DNA of 64,000 bases from Listeria booriae (lineage in GTDB: Bacteria > Bacillota > Bacilli > Lactobacillales > Listeriaceae), in NCBI RefSeq assembly GCF_000766865.1, contig NZ_JNFA01000030.1:62001-126000 (forward strand), read 5' to 3'. The translations under genes were made by a program, and so were the position numbers. Of the stretch, positions 34,377-44,651 are shown in pieces. The notes below the pieces were generated by a model, which was not told the DNA's origin, made no database searches, and saw only the letters and a program-made list of their open reading frames with translations. Position 1 is the first letter of the stretch. Each line of letters opens with the position of its first letter.

Positions 34377-37337
34377 GTGAGAAGACAAGAACTATTTACG
34401 GCAGAACAGCGGCAGGAATGGATGAGACTACCAACGGAAAGGCGAGATTTAGAAAGACACTATACTTTTTCAAAAGAAGATTTATCCTACATAAAGCGTC
34501 ATCGAGGAGCTGTTAATCGTTTAGGTTACGCAGTTCAGCTAGCTTTGGTCCGCTTTCCGGGATGGTCCTCCATCCATTTTATAGACATACCTACACCATT
34601 GCTGACATTCATCGCCAAGCAGCTAGGTGTGACTGCGCCTATAAGAGCTTTTCGCCAATACCCCATAAGGGAGAACACCTACTGGGAACACCAAAAAGAA
34701 ATACGTGATCGGTACGCTTATCGACTATTTCAAGTATCAGATTATCGCAAGCTAACGCGTCTATTACGACAACATGCGATGGAGAATAATCATACATATC
34801 ATTTAATGCAGATTTGTCTGCAGGAATTGCGGACAAACCAATTCATTTTTCCTCCCATGCTAACGATGGAACGTATGATTTGGGAAGCTCGAGAAAAGGC
34901 TACAAATCATGTCTATTCTCTATTTTTTAAGCAATTTTCGCTACAGCAGCAAAAGAGATTAGATCAGCTCATTGCTCCTCCGTCCGATAATAGAATAACC
35001 ACATGGGGATGGTTAAAAGAAGGAAGTGGAAAGTCCTCTCCAGAAGCGTTTATCCAACTAACCCACCGTTTAGAGTGTATACGAGAACTGAGGCTAAGCG
35101 AACTATCGCTAAAACACATTCATCCCGCTAGGTTTCGACAACTAGCACAGTTAGGTGGTCGGTATAAAGCAACGGCTTTTCGTCGATTTTCTCCAGAAAA
35201 GAAGTATACATTAATGGCGGCTCATTTGATGGAGCTAAGTCAAGATTATGTAGACCAAGCTTTTGACATACATACGAAACAAATTCAAACCCTACAATCA
35301 AAAGGGAAGAAGAAGCAGGAATTGTTGCAACAACAAAATGGGAAGAAAATCAATGAGAAGTTACATCAATTTGTAGAGATTGGCGCTTGCTTGATGGAAG
35401 CTAAGAAAAATCAACAAAATCCCTATCTAGAAATTGAAAAAAAGATATCCTGGGAAGAAATGATAACATCTATTGAGGAAACCAAAGGGCTGATTCGACC
35501 TAAGAATTACGATTATCTTGATTTGATTGCTAGCCGATTTTCTTATTTACGCAAATACATCCCGACTTTACTCCGTACATTGGAATTTACGTCTATGGAC
35601 AAAAATAATCCAGTAACCGCTGCAGTAACGTTACTGAAGGAAGTTAATTTAGAAGGGAAACGCACAATCACACCAGATGCTCCAGTAGATTTTCTGCCAA
35701 AGAAGTGGAAAAAATACGTGATAAATAAAGATCAGTCGATTAACAAAGCGTATTATGAGATAGCTACATTATCAGAGCTTCGGAATCATGTACGTGCTGG
35801 TAATATTGCGATTGAAGGAAGTCGATCGCATAAAAATTTTGATGATTATCTGATTCCTAAGGAAGAATGGGATGATTTTCGTAAAGCGGACGTCGCTTTA
35901 TCCATGAACCATGTAGCAGCGGAAGCTTATCTTCAGGACCGGTCGCAAGCATTGACCGATCGACTGCAGTGGTTGACAGAAAATAAAGAAGCCCTGCAAA
36001 GTGTTCAGTTCGAAAATGGGCGTATTGCTCTCCAGCGATTAGAAAAAGAAACACCCGATGAGGCCAAACAATTGAGTCATAAACTATACCAAATGTTACC
36101 TAAGATGAAGTTGACCGAGATATTAATGGAAGTGGCTCATTGGACGCAATTTGATACGCACTTTACGCACACAGCCACTAGCAAATCACCTTCATCCGAA
36201 GAAAAGCCTGTATTGCTAGCTACCTTAATGGCATTGGGAACAAATATTGGACTCACTAAAATGGGCGATGCGACACCAGATGTTACTTATTTTCAGATGG
36301 CTAATGTAAGGCAGTGGCGCATGCATGAAGATGCCATGTTAAAGGCACAAGCAACGCTTGTTAACTTTGTGTCTCAACAAAAGCTGGCTACATGCTGGGG
36401 AGATGGATCTACCTCATCCTCCGATGGGATGCGAGTACCTATCAGTGTGCCAGCATTAAATGCCGAGCATAACCCGCACTATGGCTCCAAAAAAGGCGCT
36501 ACTATTTATCGATTTGTAAGTGATCAATATTCCTCTTTCTATTCGAAAGTGATTCATACCAACACGCGAGATGCCGTGCATGTGTTAGATGGCTTACTTT
36601 TGAACGAAACAGAGCTGAACATACAGGAACACTATACAGATACAGCGGGCTACACGGACCAAGTCTTTGGCCTCATGTTTTTACTAGGGTTTCGTTTTGC
36701 TCCCAGGATTCGGGATATTTCGGATGCGAAGCTATTTCAAATAATGGGGGAAGTAGAAGCCTACCCTGATTTTAGTGATATCATTCGTGGGCAGGTTAAC
36801 ACAGCTAGTATTGTCACTCATTTTGATGACGTGTTACGTCTAGCAGCTTCTGTGAAAGAAGGAACGGTAGCGAGTTCGCTAATTATGAGTAAACTACGTT
36901 CTTATAAAGGACAAAATAAAGTAGCCATGGCCTTACAGGAAATTGGACGCATTGAGAAAACGCTCTTTATTCTAGATTATATTTCTAGTGAACCATTTAG
37001 GCGACGTGTGCACCGAGGATTAAACAAAGGAGAGCTAACGAACGCACTTGGTCGGGCACTTTCGTTTGGAAAGAAGGGCGAATTAAGAGAACGTTCTCTT
37101 CCAAATCAATTACAGTATGCTAGCTCCCTTAATATCTTGATTAATGCGATTAGTGCCTGGAACACCGTTTATTTGGAAAAAGCAGTACACGCATTGAGAG
37201 AGAAAGAGCCGTTCGATGAGGCTTTATTAGAACATATCTCCCCTTTAGGGTGGGAACATATTAATTTTTTAGGCGAATATCGTTTTCCTACCATCGATGA
37301 GAAACTATTTCAATCATTAAAACCGCTAGATATTTAA
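34377..37337 (+). CDS. tnpA: Tn3-family transposase TnpA
   Basis: 986 aa from GTG 34377 (GAGGA eight bases before), full length for the family. The N-terminal DUF4158-type DNA-binding region opens with LFTAEQRQEWMRLP and RRDLERHYTFSKEDL. The DDE domain has WGDGSTSSSDG (first Asp near 675), YTDTAGYTDQVFGLMFLLGFRFAPRIRD (second Asp near 756) and a C-terminal NTVYLEKAV (Glu near 935). The frame is unbroken, so the enzyme may be active, but no resolvase is nearby to process cointegrates. Transcription runs toward the right inverted repeat and the truncated mgtA. Confidence 0.96.
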   Translation: MRRQELFTAEQRQEWMRLPTERRDLERHYTFSKEDLSYIKRHRGAVNRLGYAVQLALVRFPGWSSIHFIDIPTPLLTFIAKQLGVTAPIRAFRQYPIRENTYWEHQKEIRDRYAYRLFQVSDYRKLTRLLRQHAMENNHTYHLMQICLQELRTNQFIFPPMLTMERMIWEAREKATNHVYSLFFKQFSLQQQKRLDQLIAPPSDNRITTWGWLKEGSGKSSPEAFIQLTHRLECIRELRLSELSLKHIHPARFRQLAQLGGRYKATAFRRFSPEKKYTLMAAHLMELSQDYVDQAFDIHTKQIQTLQSKGKKKQELLQQQNGKKINEKLHQFVEIGACLMEAKKNQQNPYLEIEKKISWEEMITSIEETKGLIRPKNYDYLDLIASRFSYLRKYIPTLLRTLEFTSMDKNNPVTAAVTLLKEVNLEGKRTITPDAPVDFLPKKWKKYVINKDQSINKAYYEIATLSELRNHVRAGNIAIEGSRSHKNFDDYLIPKEEWDDFRKADVALSMNHVAAEAYLQDRSQALTDRLQWLTENKEALQSVQFENGRIALQRLEKETPDEAKQLSHKLYQMLPKMKLTEILMEVAHWTQFDTHFTHTATSKSPSSEEKPVLLATLMALGTNIGLTKMGDATPDVTYFQMANVRQWRMHEDAMLKAQATLVNFVSQQKLATCWGDGSTSSSDGMRVPISVPALNAEHNPHYGSKKGATIYRFVSDQYSSFYSKVIHTNTRDAVHVLDGLLLNETELNIQEHYTDTAGYTDQVFGLMFLLGFRFAPRIRDISDAKLFQIMGEVEAYPDFSDIIRGQVNTASIVTHFDDVLRLAASVKEGTVASSLIMSKLRSYKGQNKVAMALQEIGRIEKTLFILDYISSEPFRRRVHRGLNKGELTNALGRALSFGKKGELRERSLPNQLQYASSLNILINAISAWNTVYLEKAVHALREKEPFDEALLEHISPLGWEHINFLGEYRFPTIDEKLFQSLKPLDI

Positions 37338-37343
37338 ATGAAG

Positions 37344-37388
37344 AAGCCAAGCAAACCGATTGCTATCTAACGGTTTGCTTGGCTTTTT
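37344..37388 (+). terminator. Terminator after tnpA
   Basis: A perfect 15-bp stem (AAGCCAAGCAAACCG and its complement at 37371-37385), 12-base loop and a following T-run. It should stop tnpA transcription before it enters mgtA. Confidence 0.92.
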
Positions 37389-37395
37389 AAAATTC

Positions 37396-37433
37396 CTTAG
37401 CGTTGTAAATCTGCACTTTGCTCTCCCTACCCC
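37396..37433 (-). repeat. 38-bp right terminal inverted repeat of the Tn3-family element
   Basis: On the minus strand it begins GGGGTAGGGAGAG and ends GATTTACAACGCTAAG. Length and the CGCTAAG inner end are diagnostic of the Tn3 family. The next bases to the right (TTTCA, 37434-37438) would be one copy of the usual 5-bp target duplication. Confidence 0.9.
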
Positions 37434-39405
37434 TTTCATGGGAACAGATGTCATTAGCGGACAAGGCAAGGCCATCATTTTGCAAACTGGCGACAAAACC
37501 GTGTTCGGCTCCCTCTCCCAAGAAGCACTCACCAAACGCGAAGCAACTAGTTTTGACAAAGGTGTAAAATCTATTTCTAAGTTACTCATGTACTTCATGC
37601 TAGTCATGGTGCCAATCGTATTCCTAATCAACGGTATCCTAAAAGGCAACTGGACCGAAGCATTGCTATTTGCAGTCGCTGTAGCCGTAGGTCTCACACC
37701 AGAAATGCTCCCAATGATTGTCAACACCAACCTCGCAAAGGGCGCCATCCGCATGGCCAAGAAAAAAGTCATCATCAAAGAACTCAGCGCGATTCAAAAC
37801 CTAGGTGCCATGACCGTTCTATGTACTGACAAAACCGGCACACTCACTAAAGACAAAGTAGAACTCATCGAGCATATCGACACTACCGGCAAAACATGCA
37901 ATAAAGTCCTTGCCCTTGCCTTCCAAAACAGCCATTTCCAAACCGGCTGGAAAAACATCATGGACCACGCCATCATTTCACACATGCAAAAAATCGGCGA
38001 CGACAAGCGTTACACCCAACCAGAAAAAATCGACGAAATCCCGTTTGATTTTGCCCGCCGCCGTCTCAGTGTTATTTTGCAAAAAAGAGATAGCGTGCAA
38101 ATGATTACCAAAGGCGCCATCACCGAAATGTTCAGCATCTGTTCCACGCTTGACGAAAACGGTGCTATCATCGAGCTCACCGACACTATCAAAGCCCAGC
38201 TTCATGAGAAATGCGAGCAAATGAATCGCCAAGGCATGCGCGTCATCGCCATCGCCACCAAATCAAAAGCAAACCAAGAAACATTCTCCGTTCAGGACGA
38301 AGCAAACATGACGCTCATCGGCTTCCTCGGTTTCCTTGACCCAGCTAAGCCATCCGCTAAACCCGCCATCGAATCCTTAACAAATCATGGCGTAGACGTC
38401 AAAGTCCTAACAGGAGACAACGAAATCGTCGCACAAACCATTTGCAAACAAGTTGGCATCCCCGCAGACAAATTCCTTCTCGGCTCCGACATCGACTTCA
38501 TGTATGACGATGAACTAACCGAAGCAACTAGAACCCATCATATTTTTGCCAAACTAACACCAACACAGAAATCCCGCATCATTCAGCTTATCCGCGAGGA
38601 CGGTCAAACAGTTGGCTTCATGGGTGACGGTATCAATGACGCCCCAGCCTTGCGCAAAGCAGACGTCGGCATCTCCGTTGACACCGCAGCAGACATTACC
38701 AAAGACGCCAGCTCCATCATCCTCCTAGAAAAAAGTCTGACAATCCTAAACGACGCCGTAATCGAAGGCCGCAACGTTTTTGGCAACATCTTAAAATACA
38801 TGAAAATGACAGCTAGCTCCAACTTCGGTAACGTCTTCAGTGTTCTCGTGGCCAGCGCTTTCTTGCCATTTTTACCGATGTTATCGATTCACCTACTCTT
38901 GCAAAATCTCATGTATGACCTATCCCAGCTCACGCTTCCATGGGACAAGATGGACGAATCATTCCTGAAAAAACCACGCAAATGGGACCCTAAAAACATG
39001 TTACGATTCATCGTCACCATTGGCCCAGTCAGCTCGATTTTCGATATCCTGACATTCGCCATCATGTGGTTCGTTTTCAGCGCAAACACCGTCGCCGAGC
39101 AAGCCTTATTCCAGAGCGGTTGGTTCGTTGTCGGCCTGCTAACACAAACACTAGTCGTTCACATGATCCGTACAGAAAAAATTCCATTCATCGAGAGTCG
39201 CGCAGCCGCACCAGTCATGATTTCCACTCTTATTGTGATGGGTATCGGCATTATCATCCCATTCACTTCACTTGGACATAGCATTGGTCTCGTTAGTCTG
39301 CCACTTTCCTACTTCCCATGGCTCATCGCAATTCTAGTCGGCTACATGATTACCGTCCAAATCGTCAAAACCGCCTACATCAAGAAATTCCGCGATTGGA
39401 TTTAA
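37434..39405 (+). pseudogene. mgtA: mgtA-type Mg2+-transporting P-type ATPase, 5' end lost to the Tn3 insertion
   Basis: About 657 codons remain of a gene usually near 870-900. The frame enters directly from the inverted repeat at FMGTDVISGQGKAIILQTGDKTVFGSLS, inside the actuator domain. The phosphorylation motif CTDKTGTLTKD, hinge TGDNEIVAQ, and GDGINDAPALRKADVGIS are intact, as are the C-terminal membrane helices. The missing part holds the first two helices and part of the actuator, so Mg2+ transport should be lost. An in-frame ATG at 37360 would only add codons from transposon sequence. The 5' part is not elsewhere in the window. Confidence 0.9.
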
Positions 39406-39409
39406 GCCT

Positions 39410-40546
39410 ATGCTAACAAAAAACGGACGACTCATAATCCTTGTTTATCTCATCACCGCCATATGGAGTTGCCTCATGGTTTACAGCGCCAGCTACGCAC
39501 CCGCGATACTGCGCTACGAAACAGTAAGTTATCATTTCGCCATACGCCAAGCCTTCTTTTTCGGCGTCGGGCTAGCCTTGATTTTCTTATTTGCCAGTCT
39601 TAACTCAAGTGCTTTTTGCAATAAAAAAACGATGAAAGTAGCGGGAGGCATTACCGTTCTTCTGTTACTTCTCGTTCTTGTTACCGGGAGCCAAACAAAC
39701 AACGCCCAGCGCTGGATCGAAGTTAGTGGCATCGTCTTACAGCCAACCGAACTTGTCAAAGGCTTACTTATTCTAGTCACGGCCAATTTTATCGTGATTT
39801 ATTTCCGTTATATGGACACAAATCGCGTCATTTACTTACTTGCCAGCTTTATCTTTTTCTGCGCCCTACTCATTATTATGCAGCCAGACCTTGGCACTAG
39901 TTTTATCGTCATCGTTATCTTCATCGCTCAAATTATCACGTCAGGCATCCCTGGAAAACAACTGGCACGCCTTGCCGCAACATTTATAAGCCTCACAGCA
40001 CTTGCGGCAACGGCGATTTACTTTTTGTATCCGAGCTTCCTAACTACCGCCCGACTTGGCCGTTTCGCCTTCTTAGACCCGTTTAACGAAGCCAACCTTG
40101 ACGCGTCCTACCAACTTCGCAACGGCTACTACTCCATCGCAAGCGGCGGCATTACAGGACGCGGATTCGGCAACAGCATTCAAAAACTCGGCTTCCTACC
40201 AGAATCCCATACCGATTTTATCAGTGCTGTCATTTCTGAAGAACTCGGCGCACCCGGTTTTCTCATCACGCTCGCACTGATTTTTTTCTTCATTTGGCAA
40301 GCTTTTCGCATCGCACTCCAAAGCCAATCACCTTTTGACACATCGATTTGCATTGGTATCGCCACATGGATTGCCATCCAAACATCGCTCAACCTAGGCG
40401 GCGTCCTCGGACTCATCCCGCTAACCGGTGTGCCACTGCCATTTATCAGCTACGGCGGCACATCCATACTAAGCCTAGCCTGCTGCACAGGCTTCCTAAT
40501 CGCCGCAGACCGCAGAAATCAAAAAGAAAGAAGGATTCCCCAATAA
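39410..40546 (+). CDS. RodA/FtsW/SpoVE-family SEDS glycosyltransferase (paralogue 1)
   Basis: 378 aa, about ten membrane helices. SEDS signatures: the large-loop region GSQTNNAQRWIEVSGIVLQPTELVKG, MQPDLGTSFIVIVIF, LPESHTDFISAVISEELG, and the C-terminal LTGVPLPFISYGGTS. These proteins polymerise lipid II glycan strands with a partner class B PBP, which is not encoded here. It starts four bases after the mgtA stop with only a weak ribosome site, so it was probably co-transcribed with mgtA; the transposon may have cut off that promoter. Confidence 0.92.
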   Translation: MLTKNGRLIILVYLITAIWSCLMVYSASYAPAILRYETVSYHFAIRQAFFFGVGLALIFLFASLNSSAFCNKKTMKVAGGITVLLLLLVLVTGSQTNNAQRWIEVSGIVLQPTELVKGLLILVTANFIVIYFRYMDTNRVIYLLASFIFFCALLIIMQPDLGTSFIVIVIFIAQIITSGIPGKQLARLAATFISLTALAATAIYFLYPSFLTTARLGRFAFLDPFNEANLDASYQLRNGYYSIASGGITGRGFGNSIQKLGFLPESHTDFISAVISEELGAPGFLITLALIFFFIWQAFRIALQSQSPFDTSICIGIATWIAIQTSLNLGGVLGLIPLTGVPLPFISYGGTSILSLACCTGFLIAADRRNQKERRIPQ

Positions 40547-41661
40547 TGACCCAACAAAAAAAATTCAGCGAAACACTCGTCGTCCTTGTTTGCCTATTGT
40601 CCATCATGAGTTGCGTTGCCATCTTCATGGCCCAGCAGACTAACCAATACGACGCCAACTTCTTTCGCATGCAACTCATTTATATTCTCGTTGGCTTCAC
40701 CGTTTGCTATCTCATCAGCAAAATCAATATCGCATTCGTACGCGACCATATTATTTGGCTATACATCGCCATTCTCATACTCCTTGTAGGCATTCTCATC
40801 CCAAACCCGTTCGTCGAAGCAGTCAACGGTGCAACACGGTGGTACCAACTCGCAGGCTTCTCCTTACAACCATCCGAAATCACAAAATCTGCCTTCATCA
40901 TCGTTCTTGCCCATTTTGCCGTCAAATACGAACAAAATCTTTGGAAACAACTCGCCGTTTTTTGGAGCTTAGCCGTCGTCGTTCTCCTTTTCATCATGAA
41001 ACAGCCCGATCTTGGAACAACCATCGTCTACTTCATCAGCGCCTTCACCATCAGCATCTTAGCCATCAAATCCACCAAAGCAATCATCGCCATCATCCTA
41101 TCTTTCATCGTCACAATCAGCGCTGGACTCTACCTAGTCATCTACAACGTCGCCATTCTTGAAAAACTAGGCTTCCACAGCTACCAGTTCACACGCGTCT
41201 ATACTTGGCTGGACCCCGCGAGTGATCCGAATGCCTTCTATCAAATCGACCGCTCCCTAAAAGCTATCGGTTCCGGCACAATGTTTGGCAGCAATGGTAC
41301 ATCCGTCTACATTCCCGAAAGCCACACCGACATGATTTTCAGCACCATCGCCAACCAATTCGGCTTCATCGGCGTCAGCATCCTACTTATCATCTTCATG
41401 CTTTTCATCCATCAAATCATCGTCACAGCCCTCAGCATGAAAAGTAAATTCTCCACCTACGTTCTCGCTGGTTTTGCCATGATGTTCGCATTCAACATTT
41501 TCGAAAACATCGCCATGACGATCGGTATGATGCCCCTAACCGGAATCCCGCTTCCCTTCATCAGTTACGGCGGCAGTTCCATCCTAGGCAACATGATCGC
41601 ACTCGGCACCATGCTAGCCGTCATCAAATCAGATAATAAAGAAACCCTGCATAGCGCATAA
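40546..41661 (+). CDS. RodA/FtsW/SpoVE-family SEDS glycosyltransferase (paralogue 2)
   Basis: 371 aa from ATG 40546, which overlaps the previous stop (TAATG); the frame is open further upstream but that part is out-of-frame shadow of paralogue 1. Signatures: VNGATRWYQLAGFSLQPSEITKSAF, MKQPDLGTTIVYFI, IPESHTDMIFSTIANQFG, LTGIPLPFISYGGSS. It has the same fold as its neighbour at roughly one-third identity by eye. In L. monocytogenes I recall a comparable tandem pair next to mgtA (lmo2688/lmo2687). Roles in elongation or division cannot be separated here. Confidence 0.92.
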   Translation: MTQQKKFSETLVVLVCLLSIMSCVAIFMAQQTNQYDANFFRMQLIYILVGFTVCYLISKINIAFVRDHIIWLYIAILILLVGILIPNPFVEAVNGATRWYQLAGFSLQPSEITKSAFIIVLAHFAVKYEQNLWKQLAVFWSLAVVVLLFIMKQPDLGTTIVYFISAFTISILAIKSTKAIIAIILSFIVTISAGLYLVIYNVAILEKLGFHSYQFTRVYTWLDPASDPNAFYQIDRSLKAIGSGTMFGSNGTSVYIPESHTDMIFSTIANQFGFIGVSILLIIFMLFIHQIIVTALSMKSKFSTYVLAGFAMMFAFNIFENIAMTIGMMPLTGIPLPFISYGGSSILGNMIALGTMLAVIKSDNKETLHSA

Positions 41662-41682
41662 CAACGTTTTGCAGGGCTTTCC
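41643..41682. terminator. Terminator shared by convergent genes
   Basis: CCCTGCA (41645-41651) pairs with TGCAGGG (41670-41676), followed by CTTTCCTT on the plus strand. It straddles the end of SEDS paralogue 2 and the start of the gap before aroD's stop, so it can serve both directions. Short stem, moderate support. Confidence 0.5.
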
Positions 41683-42444
41683 TTATTTATTACTATGTAA
41701 CACATCCAGCACTTGCCGCAATGTCTCCACCTCAATCTGACCAGGCGCCGAAACCTCACCAACACTTGCAAAAGTAAGCGCGGAACCAAATACCTCACCA
41801 GTTAGGCGTGACACCAAACCAAGCCCCGCCATTGACATCGTAATCACTGGCCGATCCGCAAACTCCGTCACCATCCGATTCGTCGCCAAAAGCAATGTCA
41901 AAACGTCCGCTGCATTATGAGGCATCACCGCAATTTTCGGCAAATCTGCTCCTAGTTCCTGCATTTTGCACAGTCTCGCGACAATTTCATCCTCACCTGG
42001 CGTTTTTTCAAAATCATGGCTCGACATGACCACTTTCACATCATGCTTCTTAGCCTCGTTCACAAGCTCCGCAACCTCCGCATCGCCCTTAAACAACTCC
42101 ACATCAACCGCGTCCACGTATCCCGAAGCCATCACCATCTTAAGTAGCGCCACATAATGCTCCACACAAAGCATCCGCTCGCCGCCCTCCGTCTCACTCC
42201 GAAACGTAAAAATCAGCGGCTTCTCCGGCATCACCGTCCGAATTTCCCCTAACACACCTCGAACGGCGTCCATATCCTCCACCAACTCATAAAAGTCCGC
42301 ACGCCATTCCATCACATCAAACGAAACATCCCGTAACGCCTCTACCTGCGCCAAAATCCCGTCCAATGTCCTACCAACCACCGGCACACAAATTTTCGGC
42401 ATACCTTCACCAATCACCAATTCCCGCATAACAACCGTCTTCAT
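41683..42444 (-). CDS. aroD: 3-Dehydroquinate dehydratase, type I
   Basis: 253 aa from ATG 42444, chosen because GGGAG lies seven bases upstream and the length equals the family norm; a longer frame to 42525 would run through a terminator hairpin. Catalytic residues: the EWRADFYE block, His in MSSHDFEKTP and the Schiff-base Lys in LPKIAVMPHN. It converts 3-dehydroquinate to 3-dehydroshikimate in the shikimate or quinate pathways. It stands alone, convergent with the SEDS genes. Its coding strand is strikingly G/T-rich. Confidence 0.95.
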   Translation of the reverse strand: MKTVVMRELVIGEGMPKICVPVVGRTLDGILAQVEALRDVSFDVMEWRADFYELVEDMDAVRGVLGEIRTVMPEKPLIFTFRSETEGGERMLCVEHYVALLKMVMASGYVDAVDVELFKGDAEVAELVNEAKKHDVKVVMSSHDFEKTPGEDEIVARLCKMQELGADLPKIAVMPHNAADVLTLLLATNRMVTEFADRPVITMSMAGLGLVSRLTGEVFGSALTFASVGEVSAPGQIEVETLRQVLDVLHSNK

Positions 42445-42508
42445 CCCGTCACTCCCAATCGCTCTATCATTTTCTCCATTATATCTAAGCTCCACGTTTT
42501 CCACAACA

Positions 42509-42541
42509 CAAAAAACCGATCTCATTACAAGACCGGTTCTT
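42509..42541 (-). terminator. Terminator upstream of aroD
   Basis: On the minus strand, AACCGGTCT and AGATCGGTT form an eight- to nine-pair stem with one mismatch, followed by TTTTTTG. It separates aroD from transcription coming out of the ribosomal cluster. Confidence 0.75.
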
Positions 42542-42640
42542 CACTATGTAAGCAAGACAAGCTTTTCTCGAGTGACATGTTTGCCATGGGACTAAACGCC
42601 GCTCATCACGTACTCGCATTTATTTAAAAGAAACTTCTAA

Positions 42641-42690
42641 ACAAAAAAAAGCCTGCGCTCCCCTTACAACCATATTTGGCGAAGGGGAAA
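42641..42690 (-). terminator. Candidate terminator of the S10-spc-alpha cluster
   Basis: On the minus strand a 7-bp stem (TCCCCTT/AAGGGGA) with a long loop is followed after eight bases by T8. It lies 70 bp past the rplQ stop. The distance between stem and T-run is larger than ideal. Confidence 0.5.
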
Positions 42691-42758
42691 CACACAGAGC
42701 TAGACAAAATAGCACGAAGCTACTTTATCATAACACTCCACTTGCTTTAACACATGAA

Positions 42759-43166
42759 TTATACTAATTCAATGATAACCATTGGCGCACCGTCACCGCG
42801 ACGAGGACCTTTTTTCAAGATACGAGTATATCCGCCTTGACGTTCCGCGTAGCGTGGAGCAACATCATCAAATAATTTTTGCAAAGCGTAAACTGGACGA
42901 TTCTTAGTCACAGTGTTACCATCTTTGTCTTTCACTTCTTTTTGTACCACGTTAACAACTTCGTGACGTACAAAAGCAGCTGCTTGACGACGAGCGTGCA
43001 AGTCTCCTTTTTTACCAGAAGTGATTAGTTTTTCAACGATTGAACGAATCTCTTTAGCTTTTGCTTCAGTAGTTTCGATACGTTCGAAAACGATTAAATC
43101 AGTCGCTAGATCACGTAATAATGCTTTACGTTGAGATTTAGTACGACCTAATTTTCTGTAACCCAT
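42759..43166 (-). CDS. rplQ: 50S ribosomal protein L17
   Basis: 135 aa, begins [20 protein letters not shown], the L17 signature, and ends in [14 protein letters not shown]. It binds 23S rRNA near the exit tunnel side. Last gene of the alpha operon, 27 bp after rpoA, followed by two hairpins. Full length. Confidence 0.98.
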   Translation of the reverse strand: MGYRKLGRTKSQRKALLRDLATDLIVFERIETTEAKAKEIRSIVEKLITSGKKGDLHARRQAAAFVRHEVVNVVQKEVKDKDGNTVTKNRPVYALQKLFDDVAPRYAERQGGYTRILKKGPRRGDGAPMVIIELV

Positions 43167-43193
43167 GGATTTCCCTCCTTCACAAAGTAAAAA

Positions 43194-44138
43194 TTAATTT
43201 TCGTTACGTAAGCCTAAGCCAAGGTCAGACAGTTTCACTTTAACTTCTTCTAGAGATTTACGACCCAAGTTACGAACTTTCATCATATCATCCTCAGATT
43301 TGTCAGCTAATTCCTGTACTGTATTGATTCCAGCGCGTTTCAAGCAGTTGTAAGAACGAACAGATAAGTCCAATTCTTCAATTGTCATTTCAAGCACTTT
43401 CTCTTTATGGCTTTCTTCTTTTTCAATCATGATTTCTGCTTTTTGTGCTTCGTCTGTTAAGTCAACAAAAATATTTAAATGCTCTGTAAGAATTTTTGCT
43501 CCCAAGGAAACAGCTTCTTCAGGGCTAATACTTCCATCAGTCAAAACGTCGAAAGTTAGCTTATCATAATTCGTGGATTGTCCAACGCGTGTTGTTTCTA
43601 CTTGATAATTGACACGGATAACCGGGCTAAAAATCGAGTCTACAGGCAACACACCGATTGGCATATTTTCACGTTTATTTTGATCCGCAGGTGTATAACC
43701 ACGACCACGTGCCGCATTTAGGCGAACATGGAATTTCGCGTTATCACTAAGCGTAGCAATATGAAGATCTGGATTCAGAATTTCAACATCACTATCATAG
43801 TTAATATCGCCAGCAGTTACTACTCCTGGGCCTTGCATATCAATTTCCAAAGTCTTATCGTCTTCGGCATACACTTTAAGTGCAAGTTTCTTGATATTTA
43901 AAATCATCGTTGTTACATCTTCTACTACACCTTCGATGACAGAAAACTCATGAAGAGCTCCATCAATTTGGATAGATGTCACTGCAGCACCAGGAAGAGA
44001 AGATAACAGAATACGACGTAAGGAGTTACCCAAAGTTGTACCATATCCACGCTCTAGTGGCTCTACAACAAACTTTCCATACTTGGCATCATCGCTGATC
44101 TCAATCGTCTCGATTTTCGGTTTTTCAATTTCGATCAT
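43194..44138 (-). CDS. rpoA: RNA polymerase alpha subunit
   Basis: 314 aa. The N-terminal assembly domain ([28 protein letters not shown]) is joined by a Glu-rich linker near residue 235 to the C-terminal UP-element and activator-binding domain ([42 protein letters not shown]). The protein dimerises to seed polymerase assembly. Full length, in the conserved rpsM-rpsK-rpoA-rplQ order. Confidence 0.99.
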   Translation of the reverse strand: MIEIEKPKIETIEISDDAKYGKFVVEPLERGYGTTLGNSLRRILLSSLPGAAVTSIQIDGALHEFSVIEGVVEDVTTMILNIKKLALKVYAEDDKTLEIDMQGPGVVTAGDINYDSDVEILNPDLHIATLSDNAKFHVRLNAARGRGYTPADQNKRENMPIGVLPVDSIFSPVIRVNYQVETTRVGQSTNYDKLTFDVLTDGSISPEEAVSLGAKILTEHLNIFVDLTDEAQKAEIMIEKEESHKEKVLEMTIEELDLSVRSYNCLKRAGINTVQELADKSEDDMMKVRNLGRKSLEEVKVKLSDLGLGLRNEN

Positions 44139-44231
44139 TCAAATTTACCCTCCTTCAAAACGTCTCTTTTGCTAGATCCTTATGAAGAATCTCGTGACAA
44201 TAGTTCAAGTTGCAAACAAAAATACGACTAC

Positions 44232-44621
<390 letters not shown>

Positions 44622-44651
44622 TCACTAACTACCTCCTTTACTTACTAATAA

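Larger units (their letters stand above)
34377..37433 (+). mobile_element. Tn3-family transposon, right part (transposase plus right inverted repeat)
   Basis: Contains a full-length tnpA, a terminator and a 38-bp terminal inverted repeat whose GGGG end faces mgtA. The left inverted repeat, a resolvase and a res site were not found, so the left limit is open and the value given is simply the start of tnpA. The end sequence is close to what I recall for Tn1546 (GGGGTA...GATTTACAACGCTAAG). Confidence 0.85.

Noticed and set aside
37360-37433. ATG 37360 as the true start of a shortened mgtA
   Set aside because: These codons lie in the tnpA terminator and the transposon's inverted repeat and have no ribosome site; the homology begins only at 37434.
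40348-40545. Longer start for SEDS paralogue 2
   Set aside because: The added 66 residues are a frame-shifted reading of paralogue 1 with no membrane or SEDS character.
40704-41162. His/Arg-rich plus-strand frame of 152 codons within SEDS paralogue 2
   Set aside because: Out-of-frame reading of a C-rich gene; composition is explained by CAC/CAT/CGC codons and there is no start signal.
42445-42525. Longer aroD start at 42525
   Set aside because: The extension passes through a terminator hairpin and exceeds the family length; ATG 42444 has a proper ribosome site.
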